The notes under the pieces were generated by a model. It saw only the letters and a program-made list of their open reading frames with translations, did no database searches and had not been told where the DNA came from. From positions 1 through 64,000 of the forward strand of contig CAZMUN010000002.1 in assembly GCA_964569815.1 (NCBI GenBank): DNA of 64,000 nucleotides, given 5' to 3'. Position 1 is the first letter of the stretch, and every line of letters starts with the position of its first letter. Shown one piece after another: positions 35,007 to 42,970 of the stretch. This stretch comes from CAZMUN01 sp964569815. Lineage in GTDB: Archaea > Iainarchaeota > Iainarchaeia > Iainarchaeales > GCA-2688035. Position numbers and translations under genes: made by a program.

Positions 35007-36053
35007 TTGAGGGTTTTGAAAATCGACAGGAAGGAAAACTTTCTTCATTTGGAGCCGGAAATAGAGGACGACTTGTGGCATTTGGAGCGCGTTATAGAAG
35101 AGCACGATTTGGTAACAGGCTTGACTGACAGAAAAATAAAAGGCAAGGAGCCAGGAGAAAAAGCCCAAAGGATAAAGCTGGTTGTAACGCTTGACGTGAA
35201 CGGTGTTGAATTCCACAGGTTTATTGGAGAACTTAGGGTTTCGGGAAAAATCGTTGAAGGCAAGCCTGCTGAATTTCTTGACTTTGGTTCCCAGCAGTCT
35301 CTTGAAATAAGGCTTGGAAAGAATGTAAAGATAAAAAAGCAGTCGCTTAAAAATTTTCAAGTTGAAAGAATCAGGAAAGCGGCAGAGGCAACAAAGAAGG
35401 GAAATGTTTTGCTTCTTGTCCTGGACGACGAACAGGCAGGATTTGCCTGGCTCAAGGAATTTGAATTGAAGGAACTGGCTTCAATCAGAAGCAACAGGTC
35501 AGGAAAACAGTTCAAAGGAGAAGAGGTTGAAGGCCGCTATTACAGGGAACTCTTGAACAAGGTAAAAGAACTTCGGCCAGAAAAGCTGGTTGTGGCAGGA
35601 CCAGGCTTTGCAAAGGAAGGGTTTGAAAAATTTTTGAAAGAAAAAGGAAAGCCTGGAGACACAGAGATATTTTTTGCTTCAACAAACAGCGTTGGAAAAA
35701 CCGGTTTTCAGGAGCTTCTGAAAGGAGATTCCCTGAACAAAATGGTGCAAGAAATGCAGCTGGTGAAGGAAACAAGGCTTGTTGAAAGGATTCTAGAAGA
35801 GATTGGAAAAAATTCAGGATTGGCAGAATACGGCTTAAAAGAGGTTGAAAAAGCCGTTGAAACCGGGGCAGTTGATGAACTGCTGGTGGCGGACAAATTC
35901 TTGCTGGAAAACAGGCAAAAAGCCGAGGAAATAATGAAAAAAACCGAAAAAATGAACGGGGCCGTGCACTTAATTAACGCAGAGCATGAGGCCGGACGCC
36001 ATTTAATGAATTGGGGCGGGCTTGCTGCCCTGCTTAGGTTCAGAATCAAATAA
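35007..36053 (+). CDS. pelA: Pelota (Dom34), ribosome rescue factor
   Basis: Pelota enters the A site of stalled ribosomes and works with ABCE1. The 348-residue protein shows the three-domain family layout: an Sm-like N-domain (about 1-125), a central domain without the GGQ motif (125-255), and a C-terminal domain (255-348) ending NWGGLAALLRFRIK. The start is a TTG directly after the ABCE1 stop codon, so the two proteins are made from one transcript. Confidence 0.93.
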   Translation: MRVLKIDRKENFLHLEPEIEDDLWHLERVIEEHDLVTGLTDRKIKGKEPGEKAQRIKLVVTLDVNGVEFHRFIGELRVSGKIVEGKPAEFLDFGSQQSLEIRLGKNVKIKKQSLKNFQVERIRKAAEATKKGNVLLLVLDDEQAGFAWLKEFELKELASIRSNRSGKQFKGEEVEGRYYRELLNKVKELRPEKLVVAGPGFAKEGFEKFLKEKGKPGDTEIFFASTNSVGKTGFQELLKGDSLNKMVQEMQLVKETRLVERILEEIGKNSGLAEYGLKEVEKAVETGAVDELLVADKFLLENRQKAEEIMKKTEKMNGAVHLINAEHEAGRHLMNWGGLAALLRFRIK

Positions 36054-36086
36054 ATCCTTTTTTAAGGATAATCGGCTTTCAGTTAT

Positions 36087-37661
36087 TTGAGGGGGTTGCT
36101 TTTGGCTGTGAAAGAGGAGTGCGGAATAGCATCTGTTTCACTGCCAAAAAACATGAAAAACCCTCCTTTGGGTGGAGCCGCCTACTACTTGTACAAAATG
36201 CTTTTACAGCAACAGCACCGAGGCCAAAACAGTGCCGGCATAACAACTTACAGAAAAAAAAGAACCCAGCTTATAGACACTTACAAAGATTTGGGCATGG
36301 TTAACGAGGTTTTCAGAAGCCACCATTTTGCAAAAAACGCGGCAATTCTCAAGGAATACTCTGGAACCAAAGGAATAGGGCATGTTCGCTATTCCACAAG
36401 CGGAAACGATGACGCTGCAGCGGCCCAGCCCTTTGAAAGGCACCACGGCAGGCTTTGGAAATGGTTCAGCTTTTCATTCAACGGCCACATAGCAAACTTT
36501 TCACAGCTAAAAAAAGAGCTAATGAAATCCAGTTACCATCTTATCAGAAACGTTGACACCGAACTCACAATGCACTTCATTTCAAAGGCAATGGTAGGCG
36601 GAAAAAGAAGGCCCTTGGAAGACGTGTTCAACGAACTCTCCGAAGTGTTTGACGGAGCCTACAACCTCAACTATTTGGATGCCGAAGGAAGAATGGCTGT
36701 TGTACGAGACCCAATCGGCATAAGGCCGCTTTGCTACAGCAAGGAGGACGGGTTTTTCATGGCTGCAAGCGAAAGCTGTGCTTTGACCAACTGCGAGGCA
36801 GAAAAAATAAAAGACGTAAAGCAGGGGGAAATTGTTTTGGTTGAAGACGGTTCAGTGGAAGTGAAAAGGTATGCCAAAAAGCAGAAGCCAAGGCACTGCA
36901 TGTTTGAATGGGTTTACTTTGCAAACCCTGCTTCAATAATTGACAGCGTAAGCGTTTACGAGTCAAGATGGCGTTTGGGAGAAGAGCTTGCAAAAAAGGA
37001 ATTCCTGGATGTAAACGACAAAGAGCACGTGGTTGTTCCTGTGCCTGACACGGCAAAGCCTGCAGCAGCAGGCTATGCAAACAGCATGGGACTCCATTCA
37101 ATGGAGGGGCTTATAAGAAACAGGTACGTTGGCCGGACATTTATAGAGGGAGTAAAAAGGGCAGAGATTGCAAGAGAAAAATACAACATCAACAAAAGCA
37201 TAATAAAAGACAAAAAGATAATTCTGGTTGACGACAGCATTGTTCGCGGAACAACAAGCAAGGCTTTTATCAGCATGCTGAGAAAGCTGGGAAAGCCAAA
37301 AGAAGTCCATATGAGAATCAGCTGCCCACCAATAAAATACCCCTGCTATTACGGGACAGACATGTCGACAATGCACGAGCTTGCTGCACCACAACACATG
37401 TCTTTAGAGGAAGCAAAAACAGTAGGCATAGATGTTTCTAAAGAAGCTATTGGAAAGATTGGAAAAGAAATTGGTGTCGACAGCCTAGCATACCAGGATA
37501 TTGAAGGGCTTAAAAGGGGCCTAAGGCTTCCGGAAGAATCAGGCCTTTGCATGGCCTGCCTTACAGGGCAATACCCAACCGAATTTGGAAAAAAGCTTTT
37601 TAACAGGGCCCTAAAAGAATTTGAAAAAAAGCCGAAAATAAGGCATAAAAGGGTAATTTAA
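36087..37661 (+). CDS. purF: Amidophosphoribosyltransferase
   Basis: This enzyme performs the first committed step of purine synthesis. The N-terminal nucleophile cysteine lies in EECGIASVS, so a short propeptide is removed. The GATase half ends near residue 250, and the PRPP loop is VDDSIVRGTTS. Cysteines in YPCYYGTDMS and GLCMACLTG match the Fe-S type enzyme. The start is uncertain: TTG codons at 36087, 36096 and 36102 and a GTG at 36108 are in frame, with gaggggg at 36089-36095 favouring one of the later codons. No other purine genes are here. Confidence 0.92.
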   Translation: MRGLLLAVKEECGIASVSLPKNMKNPPLGGAAYYLYKMLLQQQHRGQNSAGITTYRKKRTQLIDTYKDLGMVNEVFRSHHFAKNAAILKEYSGTKGIGHVRYSTSGNDDAAAAQPFERHHGRLWKWFSFSFNGHIANFSQLKKELMKSSYHLIRNVDTELTMHFISKAMVGGKRRPLEDVFNELSEVFDGAYNLNYLDAEGRMAVVRDPIGIRPLCYSKEDGFFMAASESCALTNCEAEKIKDVKQGEIVLVEDGSVEVKRYAKKQKPRHCMFEWVYFANPASIIDSVSVYESRWRLGEELAKKEFLDVNDKEHVVVPVPDTAKPAAAGYANSMGLHSMEGLIRNRYVGRTFIEGVKRAEIAREKYNINKSIIKDKKIILVDDSIVRGTTSKAFISMLRKLGKPKEVHMRISCPPIKYPCYYGTDMSTMHELAAPQHMSLEEAKTVGIDVSKEAIGKIGKEIGVDSLAYQDIEGLKRGLRLPEESGLCMACLTGQYPTEFGKKLFNRALKEFEKKPKIRHKRVI

Positions 37662-38017
37662 CGCACCCTGAACTCAAGCCACTTGACTTTTCTGCTTTCC
37701 ACAAGGCCTTTTATCCTTCGCTGCTTTGGATTCAACGAACTTGAGCCTGTTTTGAATTCGCAGAAAACTATTGCATTGTCTTCAAAAATTACTCCGTCTA
37801 TTGGCTCGCCCAAAAACTTGAACAAAGCAGGGTCGAAAGGAAACTGTTCCGCAAAGGGAATGAACTGCTCGGTCATTTTTCCATACCTTACAGACTGGCT
37901 GCTTTTCTGGAAACGCAAATCCTGAAGCTCCTGTTTTTGGGAAAAAACTTTCCTGACGGCAAAAAAAAGCGCTGTGAATAAAGCGATTGAAAGCAGAACA
38001 AAAAAGACTTCAAGCAT
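37658..38017 (-). CDS. Membrane-anchored PD-(D/E)XK nuclease, Endonuc_Holl-like
   Basis: This 119-residue protein has an N-terminal transmembrane segment (about 4-22) and a short linker, then a small nuclease fold with GVIFEDNAIVFCEFKTG (Asp, then ExK) and NPKQRRIKGLVESR. This matches the Holliday-junction-resolvase-related endonuclease family of archaea and bacteria. It starts 1 bp after the CARF-like gene stop, indicating a two-gene unit. Its DNA or RNA target is unknown. Confidence 0.75.
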   Translation of the reverse strand: MLEVFFVLLSIALFTALFFAVRKVFSQKQELQDLRFQKSSQSVRYGKMTEQFIPFAEQFPFDPALFKFLGEPIDGVIFEDNAIVFCEFKTGSSSLNPKQRRIKGLVESRKVKWLEFRVR

Positions 38018-38018
38018 G

Positions 38019-38366
38019 CTAAAAGTACTCTGTTCCTTTGCCTGTTAAAATCACGAGCTTAAACTGCCTTTCCGCTTCCCTCAAGGCTGCAAGCAAAGCA
38101 GTGTGCTCTTTTCCAGAGCCGCTTATCAGGGAAACAACGATGTCTTCCTTAGGCAGCTTTTCCTTTATGGCGTCCTTCAAAATGTTGAAGCCGGCTCTGT
38201 TGTTAACAATAACCCACTCAACTTCTTTTGCAGGAGAAAAGTTTTCCTTGCCCCACTCGTTTCCAATGATAAGGACTCGGTCCCATTCCTCCTCAGAAAT
38301 TAGCCTTGCAATATGGCCCCAGCTGCCTTTTCCTATTCCCAAAACAGCTAAAAGCACTCTACCCAT
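38019..38366 (-). CDS. Small Rossmann-like protein with CARF-type motifs
   Basis: This 115-residue protein starts from the ATG at 38366, chosen because a TATA box lies 25 bp before it. It begins MGRVLLAVLGIGKGSWG, a Rossmann first strand and glycine-rich loop. It ends with VSLISGSGKEHTALLAAL, which resembles the second ligand motif of CARF domains (TGG-x-K-x-M...AL). CARF domains sense cyclic oligoadenylates in CRISPR-linked systems; no CRISPR array is seen here. Family assignment is tentative. Confidence 0.55.
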   Translation of the reverse strand: MGRVLLAVLGIGKGSWGHIARLISEEEWDRVLIIGNEWGKENFSPAKEVEWVIVNNRAGFNILKDAIKEKLPKEDIVVSLISGSGKEHTALLAALREAERQFKLVILTGKGTEYF

Positions 38367-38386
38367 TGCCTCAACTCCCATACAGG

Positions 38387-38395
38387 TAATATATA
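38387..38395 (-). promoter_or_regulatory. TATA box for the CARF-like/nuclease pair
   Basis: taatatata on the plus strand (a TATA-like box on the minus strand) is centred 25 bp before the ATG at 38366, so the pair has its own promoter and probably a leaderless mRNA. Confidence 0.5.
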
Positions 38396-38436
38396 CTATA
38401 CATTAGGTTCTCAAAAAAGCTTTTAAATGAAAGGAT

Positions 38437-38742
38437 TTAGGTTGAATAAAAGCGCTTGGTTTTCTTGTAGGCTTGAAGCAGTTTTTTTCCCTCCGGAGCG
38501 ATGACGTAGAAAACCTTGGGCCCTATTTTCAGGGAGCTGGCCACCCTAAGTTTCAAAAAAGCATCCATTATTGTATTCAGGTCCTCTTCCTCGATTTCGG
38601 GAAAAAACTGCCTTAAGTCAGAAAAGCTTTTCGCACCCTGCTCGATTTTTTCAAGAAACCTTATGAAAAAAGTGCCTTTGCTCAACTCGTAAAACTGGGG
38701 GTTTTTCTCAAGAAAAAAAATCCACTCGTCTTCTGCGCCCAT
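38437..38742 (-). CDS. Small winged-helix-like protein
   Basis: This 101-residue protein has a helix-rich layout with a probable winged helix (about 25-85: FIRFLEKIEQGAKSFSDLRQFF, then DLNTIMDAFLKLRVASS). It may be a DNA-binding regulator. It follows elp3 on the same strand by 26 bp and precedes the CARF-like gene by about 70 bp, so it could regulate that unit. Confidence 0.55.
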   Translation of the reverse strand: MGAEDEWIFFLEKNPQFYELSKGTFFIRFLEKIEQGAKSFSDLRQFFPEIEEEDLNTIMDAFLKLRVASSLKIGPKVFYVIAPEGKKLLQAYKKTKRFYST

Positions 38743-38768
38743 TTAAAAAAATATGGCCTCAAAGTTGT

Positions 38769-40346
38769 TTAAATCCTTTTTGCCATGTATTCGCCCTTGT
38801 CTTTAAAGCCAATGGACCGATAGTAGGGCTTTACGCCAAGGCCGCTTATTGCCACAAGCTCTTTAAGGCCTTTTTCCAAAGAAATCTCGATTGATTTTTC
38901 TACCAATGCTTTTCCAAAGCCCCTGTGCTGCAAGGCCTGGGCTTTTCTCTCATGCAATGGGAGGGGCAAGCCAAAAACCCTGAGCTCGCGCAATAGCCCT
39001 GAAGCAGAACCAATTGCTGGCAAAAAAGGCTTTGCAGGAATTCTTAGCCTTGCAAAGCCAAAAAGGCATTCCCTGCTTTTACCCTCTAAGGAAACGAAAA
39101 ACTCTTCGCCTTTGCTTGCCTCATAGGATTCAACAGACATCTCCGCTTCTTTTGAAACAAGGCCAATGCCCTTGGTTGAAAGAAGGCCTGCCTCCCTGCA
39201 CCTGATGCAACTGCATTTTTTGCCTAATTCAGAAAGCCGCTCTAGGACAAGCTGCCGAAGATTGCTTTTTTTTACTCCGGCTGAAATCAAAGGCGAGGGA
39301 ATGTCGCGCTGTATTCTCATGACACGAACCCATTTTGGCAAAGAAGGCTTTACAGAGGAAAGAAGCTTGACCGCCCGCTTGGTTGAAAGAGGCTTGTAAA
39401 GGCCCTTTTTCCACAACTCAAAAAGCTCTGTTCCCTCAATGACAAGGCAGGGGTATATTTTTAGGCCGTCGGGCCTGAAATCAGGGTTTTTGAAAAGCTC
39501 CAGCAAGGCCTTTTTGTCTTCTTTTAGGGAAACCCCAGGCAGCCCAGGCATGTAATGGTAGGTGACCTTGAAAGCGCTGTCTTTAAGCCTTTGGGTTGCG
39601 CCAACAGAGTCCGAGACCGTGTGCCCGCGCCTGACTTTTTCCAAGGCCTTGTCGTAAATGGTTTGAATGCCTAGCTCGCATCTTGTTCCGCCAAAAAACC
39701 TCATCCTAAAAATGTCTTCCTTTGAGCAAAAGTCAGGCCTTGTCTCAAAAGTTATTCCAGTGACCCTGCGGCTGCTTTTCTCTGCGGACTTTTTTGCCGA
39801 CTCAATGCTTTTTGCTTTTGAGCCCGAAAGCGCATTCAGAGAATCCAGCACGAACTTTTTTTGGTACTTCTTCGGCATGCTTAGAAAGGTGCCGCCCATG
39901 ACAACGAGCTCTAGTTTTCCAGTGCTATGGCCTGCCTCTTCAAGCTGGCTTATCCTGTTAAGAACCTGGGTTCTTGCATCAAAACCCGAATTGACTGCAC
40001 GCATTGTTGCGGGTTCCCGGCCAGTATAACTCTTAGGGGTTTCCTTTTCCGGAAGAAGGCTGCTTGGGCAATAAATGCATTTCCCAGGGCACTTGAACGG
40101 CTTTGACATTATTGCGATCACGGATATGCCGCTAAGGCTTCTTGTAGGCTTAACCTTAAGAAGCTTAACAAGAGGGTCTGTTCTTTTGCCTGCAAAGGAA
40201 AGAATGGTTGCATTGGAAGGCATTGAAGCCAGGGAATGCTTTTTGCAGAGCCCTATTTTTGCCTCATTAAGCTGCCTGGCATTGGATACTTTTTTGGATT
40301 TTATAAGGCCGATTACTTCCTTGGAGTAGCATGCAATCTTTGACAA
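38769..40346 (-). CDS. elp3: Elp3-type tRNA U34 acetyltransferase/radical-SAM protein
   Basis: Elp3 begins the cm5U34 modification of tRNA. The 525-residue protein has the radical-SAM cysteines Cys86, Cys90 and Cys93 (CPGKCIYC) and a C-terminal GNAT domain (about 380-525) with HRGFGKALVEKS as the acetyl-CoA loop. The length is normal for archaea. It follows a secreted-protein gene by 12 bp, probably in one transcript. Confidence 0.93.
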   Translation of the reverse strand: MSKIACYSKEVIGLIKSKKVSNARQLNEAKIGLCKKHSLASMPSNATILSFAGKRTDPLVKLLKVKPTRSLSGISVIAIMSKPFKCPGKCIYCPSSLLPEKETPKSYTGREPATMRAVNSGFDARTQVLNRISQLEEAGHSTGKLELVVMGGTFLSMPKKYQKKFVLDSLNALSGSKAKSIESAKKSAEKSSRRVTGITFETRPDFCSKEDIFRMRFFGGTRCELGIQTIYDKALEKVRRGHTVSDSVGATQRLKDSAFKVTYHYMPGLPGVSLKEDKKALLELFKNPDFRPDGLKIYPCLVIEGTELFELWKKGLYKPLSTKRAVKLLSSVKPSLPKWVRVMRIQRDIPSPLISAGVKKSNLRQLVLERLSELGKKCSCIRCREAGLLSTKGIGLVSKEAEMSVESYEASKGEEFFVSLEGKSRECLFGFARLRIPAKPFLPAIGSASGLLRELRVFGLPLPLHERKAQALQHRGFGKALVEKSIEISLEKGLKELVAISGLGVKPYYRSIGFKDKGEYMAKRI

Positions 40347-40358
40347 AAAATGCCCCCT

Positions 40359-41159
40359 TTAGCCAAGAATTGAAAGAAAGCCGTTAAGCAGGTAAAAGGG
40401 AAGCATTCCTGGAGAGAAGAAAGGAAAGCCCCCAAAAGAGGCCAAATACATTCCTGAAAGAGTGGGCTTTACGCTAAGCCTTGCAGGAAAAGAAAACGTT
40501 TTGCTGTTTTCAAGGGACAAAACCTCGAACTGGAAGTTTTTTTCCCCATAGGCATAAGGCACTACTGAAAGCTCCACGTTTTTGGCCTGCTTTGGCTCAA
40601 GAACAACTGTTTGTGAAGAGAACCAATAGCTTGGAAGGCTGCTCCGGACTTTAACGCGGTGGCTTGCAATCGAATCATTGTTCAGAACAAGGTTAAATTT
40701 TTCCACCTCCCCCAAAACGGTTTCCTGGCTCAATTCTTCAACAGAAGCATCCAAAAGGTTTTCTTGGACCAAAACCGATGCATAAAATGTCTCGCTTAAA
40801 ACAGGCTCTGCGGGATTGCTTGCAGTGAACTTAATCTGCTGTGTGCTTACTTCAGCATTTCTTGGAACCGTGATTTCTGCAATAAGGCTTTTGTCTTCTG
40901 CAATCGAATCAACTTTCCAGCCAGGTGGCAGAAGCGAGGAATCTACGCTGAGAATGGCCCAGTCAAAGGAAAGGTCGCTTTTTTTCTTAATGACAAGGCG
41001 CATGGTTTCCCCCTTTGCAACCTTCCCAAAAGAAAAAACTTCGCTTGAAGAAGGCAAAACCTTCCGGTCAACGGGCTCAACTAGGTAAACTGCACCATAT
41101 GCCGTGGAAAAAAGCAGCAGAACGCAGAATAGCAAAAGCAATCTTTTAAACAAATACAA
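40359..41159 (-). CDS. Secreted or surface protein with Ig-like domains
   Basis: This 266-residue protein has an N-terminal signal peptide (MYLFKRLLLLFCVLLLFSTAYG), two beta-rich segments of NEW3/Ig-like character (about 25-130 and 130-235) and a hydrophobic C-terminal segment that may anchor it. It is probably extracellular. It shares the elp3 transcript, though no functional link is apparent. Confidence 0.65.
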   Translation of the reverse strand: MYLFKRLLLLFCVLLLFSTAYGAVYLVEPVDRKVLPSSSEVFSFGKVAKGETMRLVIKKKSDLSFDWAILSVDSSLLPPGWKVDSIAEDKSLIAEITVPRNAEVSTQQIKFTASNPAEPVLSETFYASVLVQENLLDASVEELSQETVLGEVEKFNLVLNNDSIASHRVKVRSSLPSYWFSSQTVVLEPKQAKNVELSVVPYAYGEKNFQFEVLSLENSKTFSFPARLSVKPTLSGMYLASFGGFPFFSPGMLPFYLLNGFLSILG

Positions 41160-41205
41160 CCCCTATTATAATAGCCCTAAAGCAAATTAAAAAGGTTATC
41201 TAAAA

Positions 41206-41844
41206 ATGAAGGCACTTGTTTTAAGCGACATACACAGCAGGCTTGAAAACCTTGAAAAAATAATTAAACTTATACATAACGAGGGCGTTGGTTTGGTTGT
41301 CATCGCAGGAGACCTCACAAACTACGGCGAGAAAGCCCAAGCAGAAAAAGTTTTGGAAAAACTCTCCGGCTTCAAAGTGCTGGCTGTTCCAGGAAACCTT
41401 GACACAGAGCAAGTTGTCGAATTCCTTGAGGAAAAAAAGGTTTCCTTGCATGGAAAGAAAGCGGAAGTCGATGGAATCGAATTCATTGGCTTTGGAGCGG
41501 GCTTGCAAGGGAGCCCGGGCTCTTTGCTAAAAAAAGAGGAAGAGATAAAAGAGGCGCTGGAAAAACTCTTCCACAGCCAGAAGAAAAAAGTTCTTGTAAC
41601 GCATTTGCCGCCCTTTGGAACAAGGCTCGACTTGGCAGAAACAGGCGCCAGGGTTGGAAGCAAGTCAGTTAAGGAAATAATCCTGGAAAAAAAGCCCGTT
41701 CTTCATTTCTGCGGCCACTGCCATGAATGCTTTGGAGAAGAAAACTTGGGAGAAACGACAAGCATAAACGTTGCCGCTGTAAAAGACGGGCGAGCTCTTG
41801 TAATCGACTTGGAGGCAATGAAATGGAAAAGAATTCAACTGTAG
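41206..41844 (+). CDS. YfcE-like metallophosphoesterase
   Basis: This 212-residue phosphodiesterase has the calcineurin-like metal motifs DIHS (8-11), GDLTN, GNLD, THLPP and GHCHE. The fold and size match YfcE/MJ0936-type enzymes, which act on small phosphodiesters. It is too short to be Mre11 and does not lie next to rad50. It starts a three-gene plus-strand run with TYW3 and ThpR. Confidence 0.85.
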   Translation: MKALVLSDIHSRLENLEKIIKLIHNEGVGLVVIAGDLTNYGEKAQAEKVLEKLSGFKVLAVPGNLDTEQVVEFLEEKKVSLHGKKAEVDGIEFIGFGAGLQGSPGSLLKKEEEIKEALEKLFHSQKKKVLVTHLPPFGTRLDLAETGARVGSKSVKEIILEKKPVLHFCGHCHECFGEENLGETTSINVAAVKDGRALVIDLEAMKWKRIQL

Positions 41845-42428
41845 GAAAAAACCGTTTTTCAATGGTAAAAGAAATGCACCGCAACAGCCTTGAAAAAGCA
41901 ATAAAAGAAGGAAAGGCCGACAAACAAATGCATTCAATGTGCAGGTTCGTTGCTTCAACAAAAGATTTTTTTACAAGCAGCAGCTGCGCTGGAAGAATAA
42001 TTCTGCTTGAACTGCCCTTTGACGAAAACAAAAAGGACGCGAGTTTTCACAGAAAATGGCATCGCAGGGTAAAAGAAAAAGAGCTCTGGCAAGGCATTGA
42101 AGGAAAAACCAAGGGCGAGCTTTGGTTCAAGCTGGATCCATTCATTCTTCACATTGGCGCAAACACCCCGGAGAATGCAGGAAAAATTTTAAGCTGCATG
42201 AAAAAAGCAGGCATTAAAAGAGGCGGAATAATCGTCGCAAAGGAAGGCAAGTTTTTGGCGGAAATGCAGGGAACGCAAGCTATTGCCTTCCCCGTAAAGA
42301 AAGGCGGAAAGATTTTGGTTGAAACAGAATTCATGAAATATGTCCTTGAAAGGGCAAACAAAAAACTTGAAAAAAATTACCTGCTTTTAAAAAAACTTGA
42401 AAAAATTCTCAGGAAAGGCCTGAAATGA
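41823..42428 (+). CDS. TYW3-type wybutosine biosynthesis methyltransferase
   Basis: TYW3 catalyses a methylation step of the wyosine-derivative pathway at G37 of tRNA-Phe. From the ATG at 41823 it has 201 residues, with the family motif TSSSCAGRI (51-59) and the KGELWFKLDPFILHI block. The start overlaps the phosphoesterase gene by 22 bp; an upstream in-frame Met at 41727 would add a basic sequence absent from the family. Other wybutosine genes are not in the window. Confidence 0.88.
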   Translation: MEKNSTVGKNRFSMVKEMHRNSLEKAIKEGKADKQMHSMCRFVASTKDFFTSSSCAGRIILLELPFDENKKDASFHRKWHRRVKEKELWQGIEGKTKGELWFKLDPFILHIGANTPENAGKILSCMKKAGIKRGGIIVAKEGKFLAEMQGTQAIAFPVKKGGKILVETEFMKYVLERANKKLEKNYLLLKKLEKILRKGLK

Positions 42429-42970
42429 ACAAAAACAAAAGGCTTTTTTTTGCAGTGAAACTGCCCCAAAGCATGAAACAGGAAATCGCTGAAAAGGTTC
42501 TTCCGCTAATTGAGAAAGAAAAATGGAGAAAAGTGCTTCCTGAAAACCTGCATATAACAATCCGTTTTTTGGGGCACCTGCCAAAAGAAGCTGTTAACGG
42601 GCTGGAGCAAAAAACCTGCGCTCTGCAGGAAATGGAGGGCTTTGAAGCCGAACTGAACTGCGCAGGGCATTTCAAAAACAAGGTCTTGTGGCTCGGCATA
42701 GGAAAAGGAACAGAAGAATTCAACCTGCTCCACAAAAAGCTGGAAGAATCCCTTGGAACAAGCAACCAAAGGTTTCACGCACACATAACCCTCGCCAGAA
42801 ACAAGGGCGCAAAAAGCAAAGAAGTGAAAGAGCTTGTGGAAAAAATCAGGGCCGCTTTCGAAAGCAAGAAACTTCAGGTTGAAAGCATTGACCTTATGGA
42901 AAGCTTTCTTCAAAAATCGGGGCCACGCTACGAAAAAGTTTTTTCAGTGCAGTTTAAAGGTCCTGAGTGA
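42425..42970 (+). CDS. thpR: RNA 2',3'-cyclic phosphodiesterase (2'-5' RNA ligase family)
   Basis: This 181-residue 2H-phosphoesterase has the paired motifs HIT (43-45) and HIT (120-122). It opens 2',3'-cyclic phosphates in RNA and may act in tRNA processing. It overlaps TYW3 by 4 bp, and its 3' end overlaps the convergent ATPase gene by 17 bp. Confidence 0.9.
   Translation: MNKNKRLFFAVKLPQSMKQEIAEKVLPLIEKEKWRKVLPENLHITIRFLGHLPKEAVNGLEQKTCALQEMEGFEAELNCAGHFKNKVLWLGIGKGTEEFNLLHKKLEESLGTSNQRFHAHITLARNKGAKSKEVKELVEKIRAAFESKKLQVESIDLMESFLQKSGPRYEKVFSVQFKGPE

Noticed and set aside
41206..41844. Metallophosphoesterase as Mre11, partner of Rad50
   Set aside because: It is only 212 residues, YfcE-like, and 6 kb from rad50 in a separate operon.
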